Positions 8,445 to 15,493 of a DNA stretch of 22,198 bases are shown here, piece by piece. Below the pieces are notes generated by a model. The model worked only from the letters and a program-made list of their open reading frames with translations. It ran no database searches and was not told the origin of the DNA. A program made the position numbers and the translations under genes. How positions within the stretch are numbered: position 1 is the first letter of the stretch; every line of letters begins with the position of its first letter. Source of the DNA: Frisingicoccus sp009929615 (lineage in GTDB: Bacteria > Bacillota > Clostridia > Lachnospirales > Lachnospiraceae); assembly GCA_028692275.1 (NCBI GenBank), contig JAQUXR010000035.1, positions 1-22,198 of the forward strand, given 5' to 3'.

Positions 8445-9410
8445 ATGCAAAAGTTTATCGTAACACCAAATGAAGCCGGACAGCGTCTGGACAAGCTTTT
8501 AGTAAAATATTTGAATCAGGCACCGAAGAGCTTTATTTATAAAATGCTTCGAAAGAAGAATATCACTTTAAATCATAAAAAATGTGATGGTTCAGAAAAG
8601 ACAGCAATAGGTGACGAAGTGACCTTTTGGCTGGCGGATGAAACCATTGAAAAGTTTCGGGAAACACAGAAGTTTCAGCGGAGCCAGCCTCATTTTAAAG
8701 TTCTTTATGAGGATGATGACCTGCTTGCCGTGAACAAGCCGGCAGGACTGCTTTCTCAAAAGGCAAGGCCGGAGGATATATCGGCGAATGAAGAAGCTAT
8801 CAGCTATCTTTTAGATGAAGGCGTCATTACTGAAAAATCCTTAGAGGTTTTTAAACCTTCGGTATGCCACCGGCTGGACAGAAACACCAGCGGACTTTTG
8901 ATTGTAGGAAAAAGTCTGGGTGGTCTGCAGCATATGGCGGGAGTTTTAAAAGAGCGTACAGCTGAAAAATATTACCTCTGTCTTGTAGAAGGCATCATTA
9001 AATCCCCTGCGGATATTTGCGGTTATCTGGTGAAGGATGAAAATACGAATCAGGTCAGGATTTCCAAAGAGGAGGTCAGTGGCAGTCATTTTATTGAAAC
9101 TTTCTATGAACCCCTTGGAAATAATAAAAAGTATACACTGCTCAAGGTTGAACTGATTACAGGAAGAACCCATCAGATTCGTGCCCATCTGGCATCGATT
9201 GGACATGGGATTGTAGGCGATGGCAAATACGGAACAGAGGCTGTAAATGATTTGTTTCGGAGAAATTATCGTTTGAAGCATCAACTGCTTCATTCCTGGC
9301 AGATGGTTTTTGATGAAAAGACCATAACAGCTCCGCTGTGGCCTGAATTCGAGCGGATACTTAAGGAGGAAAATCTGTGGTCGATTTATATGGACTTACA
9401 GAAAAAATAA
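8445..9410 (+). CDS. RluA-family 23S rRNA pseudouridine synthase (RluC/RluD type)
   Basis: It isomerises specific uridines, most likely in 23S rRNA, to pseudouridine. The 321-residue protein has an N-terminal S4 domain (about residues 1-65, GQRLDKLLVKYL). The catalytic domain has VNKPAGLLSQK (96-106), the signature CHRLDRNTSGLLIVGK with nucleophile Asp145, and the distal motif ELITGRTHQIRAHLASIGHGIVGD-like region. ATG 8445 is chosen because AGAGG lies 5 bases upstream and the protein then starts MQKFIVTPNEAGQRLDK. An upstream in-frame ATG (8394) lies inside the previous gene and has no conserved sequence. The 3' end overlaps queG by 34 bases. Confidence 0.93.
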   Translation: MQKFIVTPNEAGQRLDKLLVKYLNQAPKSFIYKMLRKKNITLNHKKCDGSEKTAIGDEVTFWLADETIEKFRETQKFQRSQPHFKVLYEDDDLLAVNKPAGLLSQKARPEDISANEEAISYLLDEGVITEKSLEVFKPSVCHRLDRNTSGLLIVGKSLGGLQHMAGVLKERTAEKYYLCLVEGIIKSPADICGYLVKDENTNQVRISKEEVSGSHFIETFYEPLGNNKKYTLLKVELITGRTHQIRAHLASIGHGIVGDGKYGTEAVNDLFRRNYRLKHQLLHSWQMVFDEKTITAPLWPEFERILKEENLWSIYMDLQKK

Positions 9411-10294
9411 ATATTGATGATATCGCGGTGTGTCATGCCGGTCCCTTTGACGAGGTTGAAACCCTTTTAAAAAAGGATATGGAATTGGGTATTCTGCCGC
9501 CGTTTACTGAGGAGGATATTCAAAAACGGGTAAATCCGGAAGAGACGATGGCGGGGGCTGCCAGTTTTATTGTCATTTTAGAACATTACAAACCTGAAGT
9601 TTATAAAAAAAGAGAGGGTTTTTATGGGAATATCTCACCGGCGGCCAGTGGTGAGGACTATCATCGGATTGTTCAGGGCAAATTAAATCTTTTGCTTCAG
9701 GCACTTAAAGAGGATGATTCCCAAGGACACTATCAGGCTTATGTAGATAATTCCCCTTTTTCTGAAAAACATATAGCTGTTCGGGCAGGAATGGGACGAA
9801 TGATGCGAAATGGTCTTTTTTATTCAAGAAAATATGGGTCCAGATGTTTCATTGGAGTGATTCTTACGGATAAGAAGCCGGAATATTATGGATTGCCAAT
9901 GCGGCATGATGGTGATGAAGAATGGTTTTCACGATGCAAAAGCTGCAAAGCATGTCAAAATCTCTGCCCCGGTGAAGCTATTACAGACAAGGGCTTTAAC
10001 AGTTACCGCTGTGTTTCCTATCTGACTCAGAAAAAAGAAGCTTTAACAAAAGATGAAGAACATAAGCTTGGTTTGCAAATTTATGGCTGCGATGTCTGTC
10101 AAAAAGTCTGTCCTTTGAATCCTTCCTATGAAGCAGGATATGAGACAGGCAGGGAAGTGGACCTTACAGAGCTTATGGGAATGAGCAATAAACAGTTTAA
10201 TCAGATATATCGGCAGACGGCTGCAGGATGGCGTGGGAAAAAAGTCCTTCAGAGAAATGCCGAAGTGGTTCGAAAAAATATATTGGAGAGATAA
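9377..10294 (+). CDS. queG: QueG-like epoxyqueuosine reductase, short form
   Basis: QueG reduces epoxyqueuosine to queuosine in the anticodon wobble position of GUN tRNAs, using a cobalamin and two [4Fe-4S] clusters. The 305 residues contain Asp124 in AYVDNSPFSEK, the likely catalytic acid. They also contain two ferredoxin-like cluster sets: CKSCKACQNLCP (Cys187, 190, 193, 197) and CDVCQKVCP (Cys238, 241, 245), with Cys212 between them as the probable eighth ligand. It is about 75 residues shorter than B. subtilis or E. coli QueG and ends soon after the cluster domain, so the C-terminal HEAT-like tRNA-binding repeats are missing. The GTG start at 9377 is supported by AAGGAGG 7 bases upstream, inside the rluA-type gene. 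A different iron-sulfur reductase activity remains possible. recU starts 2 bases after the stop. Confidence 0.8.
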   Translation: MVDLYGLTEKINIDDIAVCHAGPFDEVETLLKKDMELGILPPFTEEDIQKRVNPEETMAGAASFIVILEHYKPEVYKKREGFYGNISPAASGEDYHRIVQGKLNLLLQALKEDDSQGHYQAYVDNSPFSEKHIAVRAGMGRMMRNGLFYSRKYGSRCFIGVILTDKKPEYYGLPMRHDGDEEWFSRCKSCKACQNLCPGEAITDKGFNSYRCVSYLTQKKEALTKDEEHKLGLQIYGCDVCQKVCPLNPSYEAGYETGREVDLTELMGMSNKQFNQIYRQTAAGWRGKKVLQRNAEVVRKNILER

Positions 10295-10296
10295 TT

Positions 10297-10827
10297 ATGG
10301 CAACATGGAATTCCAGAGGACTGAGAGGTTCAGGACTGGAGGAATTAATTAATATAACCAATGAAAAATACAGAGAAAAGAAACTGGCTTTGATTCAGAA
10401 AATTCCGACGCCAATCAAACCGATTCAGATTGATAAGGCGACAAGACACATTACGCTGGCTTATTTTGACCAGCGAAGCACTGTGGATTATATTGGTGCG
10501 GTTCAGGGGATTCCCGTGTGTTTTGATGCAAAGGAATGTCAGTCAAAAACCTTTCCCATTCAGAATGTACATGAACATCAGGTGCTTTTTATGCAGGATT
10601 TTGAAGACCAGGGAGGCGTCGCTTTTCTGATTCTTTATTTTTCGGCTGAGAATCGTTATTTTTATCTGCCCTTTGCACAGCTAGTTGATTTTTGGAATGC
10701 TTCAAAGACAGGGCATCGGAAAAGTTTTCATATGGAGGACTTGGACGAAGCCTATGAAGTACAGTGTCAGGGCTATTATTTGAACTATCTGCAGGCGATT
10801 CAAAAGGATTTGGAGCAAAGACCTTGA
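10297..10827 (+). CDS. recU: Holliday junction resolvase RecU
   Basis: RecU cuts four-way DNA junctions during recombinational repair in Firmicutes. The 176-residue protein starts with the conserved NSRGLRGSGLEELIN region. ALIQKIPTPIKP and the active-site block STVDYIG...VCFDAKE follow, then TFPIQNVHEHQ. Aligned to B. subtilis RecU from memory, Asp64 and Lys79 match Asp88 and Lys103, while Asp77 replaces Glu101. The acidic metal-binding pattern is therefore retained with a conservative change. The ATG at 10297 has GGAGAG 7 bases upstream and follows the queG stop by 2 bases. An in-frame upstream ATG at 10228 lies within queG and gives non-conserved sequence. The stop codon overlaps the -35 box of the his promoter. 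Confidence 0.92.
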   Translation: MATWNSRGLRGSGLEELINITNEKYREKKLALIQKIPTPIKPIQIDKATRHITLAYFDQRSTVDYIGAVQGIPVCFDAKECQSKTFPIQNVHEHQVLFMQDFEDQGGVAFLILYFSAENRYFYLPFAQLVDFWNASKTGHRKSFHMEDLDEAYEVQCQGYYLNYLQAIQKDLEQRP

Positions 10828-10851
10828 CAAAGCATTTCAGAATGATATAAT
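10824..10851 (+). promoter_or_regulatory. Strong extended -10 promoter of the histidine operon
   Basis: The -35 is a perfect TTGACA (10824-10829), the spacer is 16 bases, and the -10 is a perfect TATAAT (10846-10851) preceded by TGA (extended -10). The -35 overlaps the recU stop codon. The predicted start of transcription is near 10858, giving a leader of about 70 bases. Confidence 0.85.
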
Positions 10852-10863
10852 AGAAAACAATTC

Positions 10864-10897
10864 TGCTGTGATAACCAATTACCACGTTACCACAGCA
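10864..10897 (+). promoter_or_regulatory. Inverted and direct repeats in the his operon leader (candidate operator or RNA hairpin)
   Basis: A 12-base inverted repeat pairs 10864-10875 (TGCTGTGATAAC) with 10886-10897 (GTTACCACAGCA), with one mismatch and a 10-base spacer. The heptamer TTACCAC also occurs twice in direct orientation, at 10879 and 10887. It lies at about +7 to +40. There is no U-tract, so it is not an intrinsic terminator, and there is no run of His codons. It could bind a histidine-responsive repressor or act as a leader hairpin. The regulator is not identified. Confidence 0.5.
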
Positions 10898-10929
10898 AAG
10901 CAAACAAAGTATGAAACGGGGATAGAAAA

Positions 10930-12126
10930 ATGAAAGAAAGACTTATTCATACACCGGAAGGTGTAAGGGATATTTATAATGGGGAATGTGCCAGAAAGAA
11001 TATGTTATTGGACCGGATGAAGAATGTTCTGAAGTCCTATGGCTATAGAGATATACAGACACCGACCTTTGAATTTTTTGATATTTTTAATCAGGACAAA
11101 GGTTCACTGCCATCAAATCAGATGTATAAATTTTTTGACAGAGAAGGGAATACACTTGTTTTACGTCCGGATATCACACCTTCGATTGCACGGGCAGTAA
11201 GCAAATACTTCCATGAAGAGAATTTTTCCATGCGTTTTTCTTATACAGGAAATATTTTTATTAATAATTCAAGCCTTCAGGGACGTATGAAAGAATCCAC
11301 TCAGACCGGGGCTGAATTAATAGGCGATGGCAGTATTGATGCGGATGCGGAAATGATTGCACTGGCTATTAATCTTTTATTGGCAGCCGGATTAAAGGAA
11401 TTTCAGATTGATTTAGGCCATGTTGGATTTTTTAAAGGATTAATTGAAGAGAGCGGTATGGATGAGGAGACCGAGCAGACATTGAGAGAGCTGATTGAAA
11501 ATAAGAATTTCTTTGGAGTTGAGGCAATGACAGAGAATCAGGCACTGGTTCAGCTTCCAAAACTTTTCGGTTCTCAGGATATTCTTAAAGAAGCAAAACG
11601 TCTGACTTCAAATATGAATGCATTGAGTGCAATTACACGATTGGAGCAGATTTATAAGATGCTTGGGGAGTATGGTCTTCAGAAATACGTAACCTTTGAC
11701 TTGGGAATGTTGACCGAGTATGATTATTATACAGGGGTCATTTTCAGAGGTTATACCTATGGCACAGGGGATGCCGTGGTAAAAGGGGGAAGATACGACA
11801 CCCTTCTTCAGAAATTTGGAAAAGAGGCCGAATCTGTTGGCCTGGCAGTGGCAGTGGATGAGTTGCTGATTGCTCTTAACCGTCAGAAGGTAGACATGGA
11901 AGACAGTGAATCTGTAACTATGGTTCTCTATTCCGGAGAGATGTTTAAGGAGGCTTTGAAAAAAGCAGAAGAACTTCGTAAAGAAGGTGGTTGTGTTCAG
12001 GTGAATCGAATGGATACAGAACGAACTTTAGAAGAGTATCAGGCCTATGCCAGCCGTTTTGGTATCAGCCGTGTGATTTATTTTAATAAAGCCGGAGAAA
12101 TGAAACTTTTGGAGGTACAGTCATGA
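10930..12126 (+). CDS. hisZ: ATP phosphoribosyltransferase regulatory subunit HisZ
   Basis: HisZ is a catalytically inactive paralogue of histidyl-tRNA synthetase that forms a hetero-octamer with short HisG and confers activity and histidine feedback inhibition on the first step of histidine synthesis. The 398 residues show the class II synthetase-like core: TPEGVRDIY at the N-terminus, a motif-2-like LRPDITPSIAR (78-88), and EYDYYTGVIFRGY starting at residue 263. A full C-terminal anticodon-binding domain is not evident, in line with HisZ rather than HisS, and hisG follows directly. The ATG at 10930 has ACGGGGAT about 7 bases upstream. It overlaps hisG by ATGA, so translation is likely coupled. 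Confidence 0.93.
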   Translation: MKERLIHTPEGVRDIYNGECARKNMLLDRMKNVLKSYGYRDIQTPTFEFFDIFNQDKGSLPSNQMYKFFDREGNTLVLRPDITPSIARAVSKYFHEENFSMRFSYTGNIFINNSSLQGRMKESTQTGAELIGDGSIDADAEMIALAINLLLAAGLKEFQIDLGHVGFFKGLIEESGMDEETEQTLRELIENKNFFGVEAMTENQALVQLPKLFGSQDILKEAKRLTSNMNALSAITRLEQIYKMLGEYGLQKYVTFDLGMLTEYDYYTGVIFRGYTYGTGDAVVKGGRYDTLLQKFGKEAESVGLAVAVDELLIALNRQKVDMEDSESVTMVLYSGEMFKEALKKAEELRKEGGCVQVNRMDTERTLEEYQAYASRFGISRVIYFNKAGEMKLLEVQS

Positions 12127-12758
12127 GATATCTGACATTTGCCCTGGCCAAGGGAAGACTTGCAAAAACAACACTGACCTATCTGGAGAAGATTGGTATT
12201 GAGATGGAAGAGATGAAGGATCCGGATACCCGGAAACTCATTTTTGTTAATGAAGATTTGAAGATTAAGATGTTTTTATCCAAGGCCTCGGATGTGCCGA
12301 CTTATGTAGAATATGGAGCGGCAGATATCGGTGTCGTTGGTAAAGATACGATTCTTGAAGAGGGACGTAAATTATATGAAGTTATGGATTTAGGCTTTGG
12401 AAAATGCAAGATGTGTGTCTGTGGACCGGAAAGTGCCAGAGAACTTTTACAGCATCAGCAGTTGATTCGGGTGGCTTCAAAATATCCGAATATTGCCAAA
12501 GATTATTTTAATAATATAAAGCATCAGACGGTAGAAGTTATTAAGCTTCATGGCTCTGTTGAACTGGCACCGATTGTCGGATTGTCAGAAGTTATTGTGG
12601 ATATTGTCGAAACAGGAACAACCCTTCGTGAAAACGGGCTGGGAGTTCTGGAAGAAATCTGTCCACTCTCGGCAAGAGTCGTAGTTAACCAGGTCAGCAT
12701 GAAGATGGAGAACGAAAGAATCACAGGAATCCTGAATGAATTGAAGAAAGTGCTGTGA
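12123..12758 (+). CDS. hisG: ATP phosphoribosyltransferase catalytic subunit, short form
   Basis: HisG condenses ATP with PRPP to phosphoribosyl-ATP, the first committed step of histidine synthesis. At 211 residues it is the short form, which lacks the C-terminal regulatory ACT-like domain and depends on HisZ. Visible motifs are ALAKGRLAK (7-15), GAADIGVVGKD (65-75) and the PRPP-binding loop DIVETGTTLRENG (160-172). The ATG overlaps the hisZ stop by four bases (ATGA). Confidence 0.95.
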   Translation: MRYLTFALAKGRLAKTTLTYLEKIGIEMEEMKDPDTRKLIFVNEDLKIKMFLSKASDVPTYVEYGAADIGVVGKDTILEEGRKLYEVMDLGFGKCKMCVCGPESARELLQHQQLIRVASKYPNIAKDYFNNIKHQTVEVIKLHGSVELAPIVGLSEVIVDIVETGTTLRENGLGVLEEICPLSARVVVNQVSMKMENERITGILNELKKVL

Positions 12759-12773
12759 AAAAAATAACTTTAT

Positions 12774-12802
12774 TTTACATATGAAAAAAAATCTGATATA
12801 TT
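12774..12802 (+). promoter_or_regulatory. Internal promoter ahead of hisD
   Basis: In the 69-base gap after hisG there is TTTACA (12774-12779), a 17-base spacer and TATATT (12797-12802). Surrounding sequence is very A/T-rich. A transcript would start near 12809, about 19 bases before hisD, whose GGAGG lies at 12818-12822. This would allow hisD onwards to be expressed independently of the regulated leader. Confidence 0.6.
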
Positions 12803-12827
12803 AAGTTAAAAGAAAACGGAGGCCAGT

Positions 12828-14123
12828 ATGAGAAAATTAAAATTGACAAAGGACGTCACCAGCGGCCTTTTAGATAATTTATTAAAACGAAGCCCTAATA
12901 ATTATGGAGAATATACAGAAACCGTTGAGGGAATTGTTGAGGCGGTTAAAACAGAAGGGGATAAGGCCCTCTTTAATTTCTCCAAACAGTTCGATGGTGC
13001 TGATATTAATGTGGAGAACATCAAAGTAACCCAGGCTGAAATCGATGAAGCCTATACGCAGGTTTCCCCTGAACTTCTGGAGGTTATCCGTAAAGCGATT
13101 GTTAATATCCGTGAATATCATGAGAAGCAGAAACAGTACAGCTGGTTTGATTCAAAGCCGAACGGTACGATTCTAGGACAGAAGGTTACAGCACTCAGCC
13201 GTGTAGGTGTTTATGTGCCGGGCGGAAAAGCGGCTTATCCTTCATCCGTATTGATGAATATTATTCCTGCAAAGGTAGCTGGGGTTGAACAGATTATTAT
13301 GGTGACACCACCGGGCAAAGATGGCAAGGTGAATAATCCCGGAACCCTTGTTGCAGCCAACGAAGCAGGTGCAGATGCAATTTATAAAGTGGGCGGTGCA
13401 CAGGCAGTTGCAGCTCTGGCTTTTGGTACAGAATCCATTCCAAAGGTGGACAAGATTGTCGGACCGGGTAATATTTTCGTAGCTTTGGCAAAAAAGGCAG
13501 TTTATGGATATGTAAGTATTGATTCTATTGCCGGACCGAGTGAGATTCTTGTTATTGCAGATGAAACAGCAAACCCTCGTTATGTTGCGGCGGATTTATT
13601 ATCTCAGGCAGAGCATGATGAACTGGCTTCAGCTATTTTAGTAACAACCAGCGAAAGTCTGGCAGATGCTGTTTCTAAAGAAGTGGATGGGTTTGTTGAG
13701 AAACTTTCAAGAAAAGCTATTTTAGAAAAATCCCTGGATAACTATGGCTATATTCTTATTGCAGAAGATATGGAACAGGCAGTGGACATTGCGAATGAAA
13801 TCGCTTCCGAACATCTGGAGATTGTAACGAAGAATCCTTTTGAAGTTATGACACAGATTAAGAATGCAGGGGCTATTTTCCTTGGTGAGTACAGTTCGGA
13901 GCCGTTGGGAGATTATTTTGCAGGACCGAATCACGTGCTGCCTACGAATGGCACAGCGAAGTTTTTCTCACCTCTTGGTGTGGATGACTTTATTAAAAAG
14001 TCCAGTATTATTTATTATTCCAGACAGGCATTGGAGCCTGTAAAGGATGATATTATTCGATTTGCAGAATCCGAATCACTGACTGCACATGCAAATTCAA
14101 TTAAAGTGCGTTTTGAGAAATAA
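12828..14123 (+). CDS. hisD: Histidinol dehydrogenase
   Basis: HisD is a zinc enzyme that oxidises L-histidinol to L-histidine in two NAD-dependent steps, the last reactions of the pathway. The 431-residue length is normal. Visible motifs are VYVPGGKAAYPS, the NAD-binding region VDKIVGPGN, GPSEILVIADE, SQAEHDELA with zinc ligands Gln260 and His263, ASEHLEIVT with the catalytic Glu-His pair, and GDYFAGPNHVLPT near the C-terminus. The ATG at 12828 has CGGAGG 5-6 bases upstream. The N-terminus (MRKLKLTKDVTSGLLDNLLKRS) is compatible with clostridial HisD. It is separated from hisB by 28 bases. Confidence 0.96.
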   Translation: MRKLKLTKDVTSGLLDNLLKRSPNNYGEYTETVEGIVEAVKTEGDKALFNFSKQFDGADINVENIKVTQAEIDEAYTQVSPELLEVIRKAIVNIREYHEKQKQYSWFDSKPNGTILGQKVTALSRVGVYVPGGKAAYPSSVLMNIIPAKVAGVEQIIMVTPPGKDGKVNNPGTLVAANEAGADAIYKVGGAQAVAALAFGTESIPKVDKIVGPGNIFVALAKKAVYGYVSIDSIAGPSEILVIADETANPRYVAADLLSQAEHDELASAILVTTSESLADAVSKEVDGFVEKLSRKAILEKSLDNYGYILIAEDMEQAVDIANEIASEHLEIVTKNPFEVMTQIKNAGAIFLGEYSSEPLGDYFAGPNHVLPTNGTAKFFSPLGVDDFIKKSSIIYYSRQALEPVKDDIIRFAESESLTAHANSIKVRFEK

Positions 14124-14151
14124 ATGACACAGCATTTAGGGGGTAAGACAG

Positions 14152-14742
14152 ATGGATATCCGTAAAGCGGCAGTTTCCAGGGAAACGAGCGAAACGAAAA
14201 TTGACATACAGATATGCCTTGACGGTACAGGTAAGTGTAATGCGGATACAGGAATTGGTTTTTTTGACCATATGCTGAACAGCTTTGCACGGCATGGCCT
14301 TTTTGACCTTTCTGTAAAAGTCCAGGGAGATTTGGAAGTAGACAGCCATCATACGATTGAAGACACAGGAATTGTTCTGGGAGAAGCTATCAAAAAAGCT
14401 CTTGGAGATAAAAAGGGAATTAAGCGCTTCGGCTATTTTATTCTGCCAATGGATGAAACCCTTGTTCTGGCTTCTTTAGATTTATCAGGAAGACCATATT
14501 TGAATTACCAGATTCCTTTAACTGTAGAAAGAGTTGGAACTATGGATACAGAGATGGTTCGTGAATTTTTCTATGCTTTATCTTATAGCTGTGGAATGAA
14601 TCTTCATTTAAAACTGCTGGATGGTTTGAATAATCATCACATCATTGAGGCGGCATTTAAAGCTTTTGCCAAGGCTTTAGATGAAGCGGTTTCTTATGAT
14701 GAGCGGATTAAAGATGTGTTATCTACAAAAGGCGCCTTATAA
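14152..14742 (+). CDS. hisB: Imidazoleglycerol-phosphate dehydratase
   Basis: It dehydrates imidazole glycerol phosphate to imidazole acetol phosphate and uses manganese. The 196-residue monofunctional form lacks the N-terminal histidinol-phosphatase domain found in enterobacteria. Metal-binding signatures are FFDHMLNSFARHG, DSHHTIEDTGIVLGEA and NNHHIIEAAFKAFAKAL; MDETLVLASLDLSGRPY is also conserved. The ATG at 14152 has AGGGGG 8 bases upstream. Its substrate is made by HisF/HisH, which are not encoded in this window. Confidence 0.96.
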   Translation: MDIRKAAVSRETSETKIDIQICLDGTGKCNADTGIGFFDHMLNSFARHGLFDLSVKVQGDLEVDSHHTIEDTGIVLGEAIKKALGDKKGIKRFGYFILPMDETLVLASLDLSGRPYLNYQIPLTVERVGTMDTEMVREFFYALSYSCGMNLHLKLLDGLNNHHIIEAAFKAFAKALDEAVSYDERIKDVLSTKGAL

Positions 14743-14755
14743 AGGATGTGATTTT

Positions 14756-15493
14756 ATGCAACTCTATGCAGGTATTCATATTTCTGACGGAAAGTCAGTC
14801 AATCCAAACGGCTTACACTACTTACGAAACAACATTATAACGATTGACCCTGTAAAACTGGCTCTTCATTGGCAGGAGATGGGTGCAACCTATCTTCATG
14901 TTATTGATTTGGATGCGGCTACGACAGGCTATCCTGTAAATGAGGAAACCATCAAAGATATACTTGATGTTGTACATATTCCGGTTCAATATGGCGGCGG
15001 TCTGCGAACCATTAAGGACATAGACAGCTACCTGAATATGGGTGTTTCCAGAGTTATCGTAAGTACTCAGGCCATTCAGAATCCGAATTTTCTGAAAGAA
15101 GCCATCCAGATATTTGGTGCAGACCACATTCTTGTGGGTATTGATGCCGATAAAGGGATGGTTGCGACCCATGGACGGGCGAAGATAAGTAATTTTAATT
15201 CATTGACACTGGCCCAGCAGGTCGAACAATCCGGCGTTAAAACCGTTGTTTATACAGATGTTGTCTGTGCTACAAAGGTCAAAGGTCCTGATGTGGAAAA
15301 TACAAGAGAATTAATTGACCGGACACATCTTAATATTATTTATTCTGGCGGCATTGCTTCACTTCAGGATTTACAGAATATGAAGGATATTGGTACAGAT
15401 GGTGTTATGATTGGTGCGGCATTATATACAAACAAAATTAAATTAAGAGAAGCAGTAACACTATATGAACGAGGTGGTCAGGATGAAATATAA
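14756..15493 (+). CDS. HisA-family (beta/alpha)8 protein with altered active site
   Basis: Length (245 residues), order of motifs and operon position identify it as a HisA homologue: LHVIDLDAATTGYPVN, VQYGGGLRT (77-85), SRVIVSTQAI, VGIDADKGMVAT (127-138, Asp130 retained), YSGGIAS and GVMIGAALY. Key residues differ from the isomerase I remember from T. maritima. The first strand reads AGIHISDGK instead of the usual PAIDLxxGK, so catalytic Asp8 is His8. The tryptophan of the EGW loop is Arg141. The segment after YTD (166-168) is VVCATKVKGP rather than I-x-(R/K)-DGT-xxGP. It may be inactive, changed in substrate, or a structural partner of the HisF-like domain of the next gene. The ATG at 14756 (AAAGGATGTG upstream) gives the homologous N-terminus. 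It overlaps hisIE by 11 bases. Confidence 0.85.
   Translation: MQLYAGIHISDGKSVNPNGLHYLRNNIITIDPVKLALHWQEMGATYLHVIDLDAATTGYPVNEETIKDILDVVHIPVQYGGGLRTIKDIDSYLNMGVSRVIVSTQAIQNPNFLKEAIQIFGADHILVGIDADKGMVATHGRAKISNFNSLTLAQQVEQSGVKTVVYTDVVCATKVKGPDVENTRELIDRTHLNIIYSGGIASLQDLQNMKDIGTDGVMIGAALYTNKIKLREAVTLYERGGQDEI

Noticed and set aside
10911..10925. Leader peptide (ATG AAA CGG GGA TAG) before hisZ
   Set aside because: It has four sense codons, no His codons and no ribosome binding site; it overlaps the hisZ Shine-Dalgarno by chance.
12781..12804. Short frame MKKNLIY before hisD
   Set aside because: It has seven codons, no ribosome binding site, and coincides with the -10 region of the promoter.
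15465..15482. Earlier ATG of hisIE at 15465
   Set aside because: The ribosome binding site AGGTGG lies downstream of it, and starting at 15483 aligns the protein with the HisF N-terminus.
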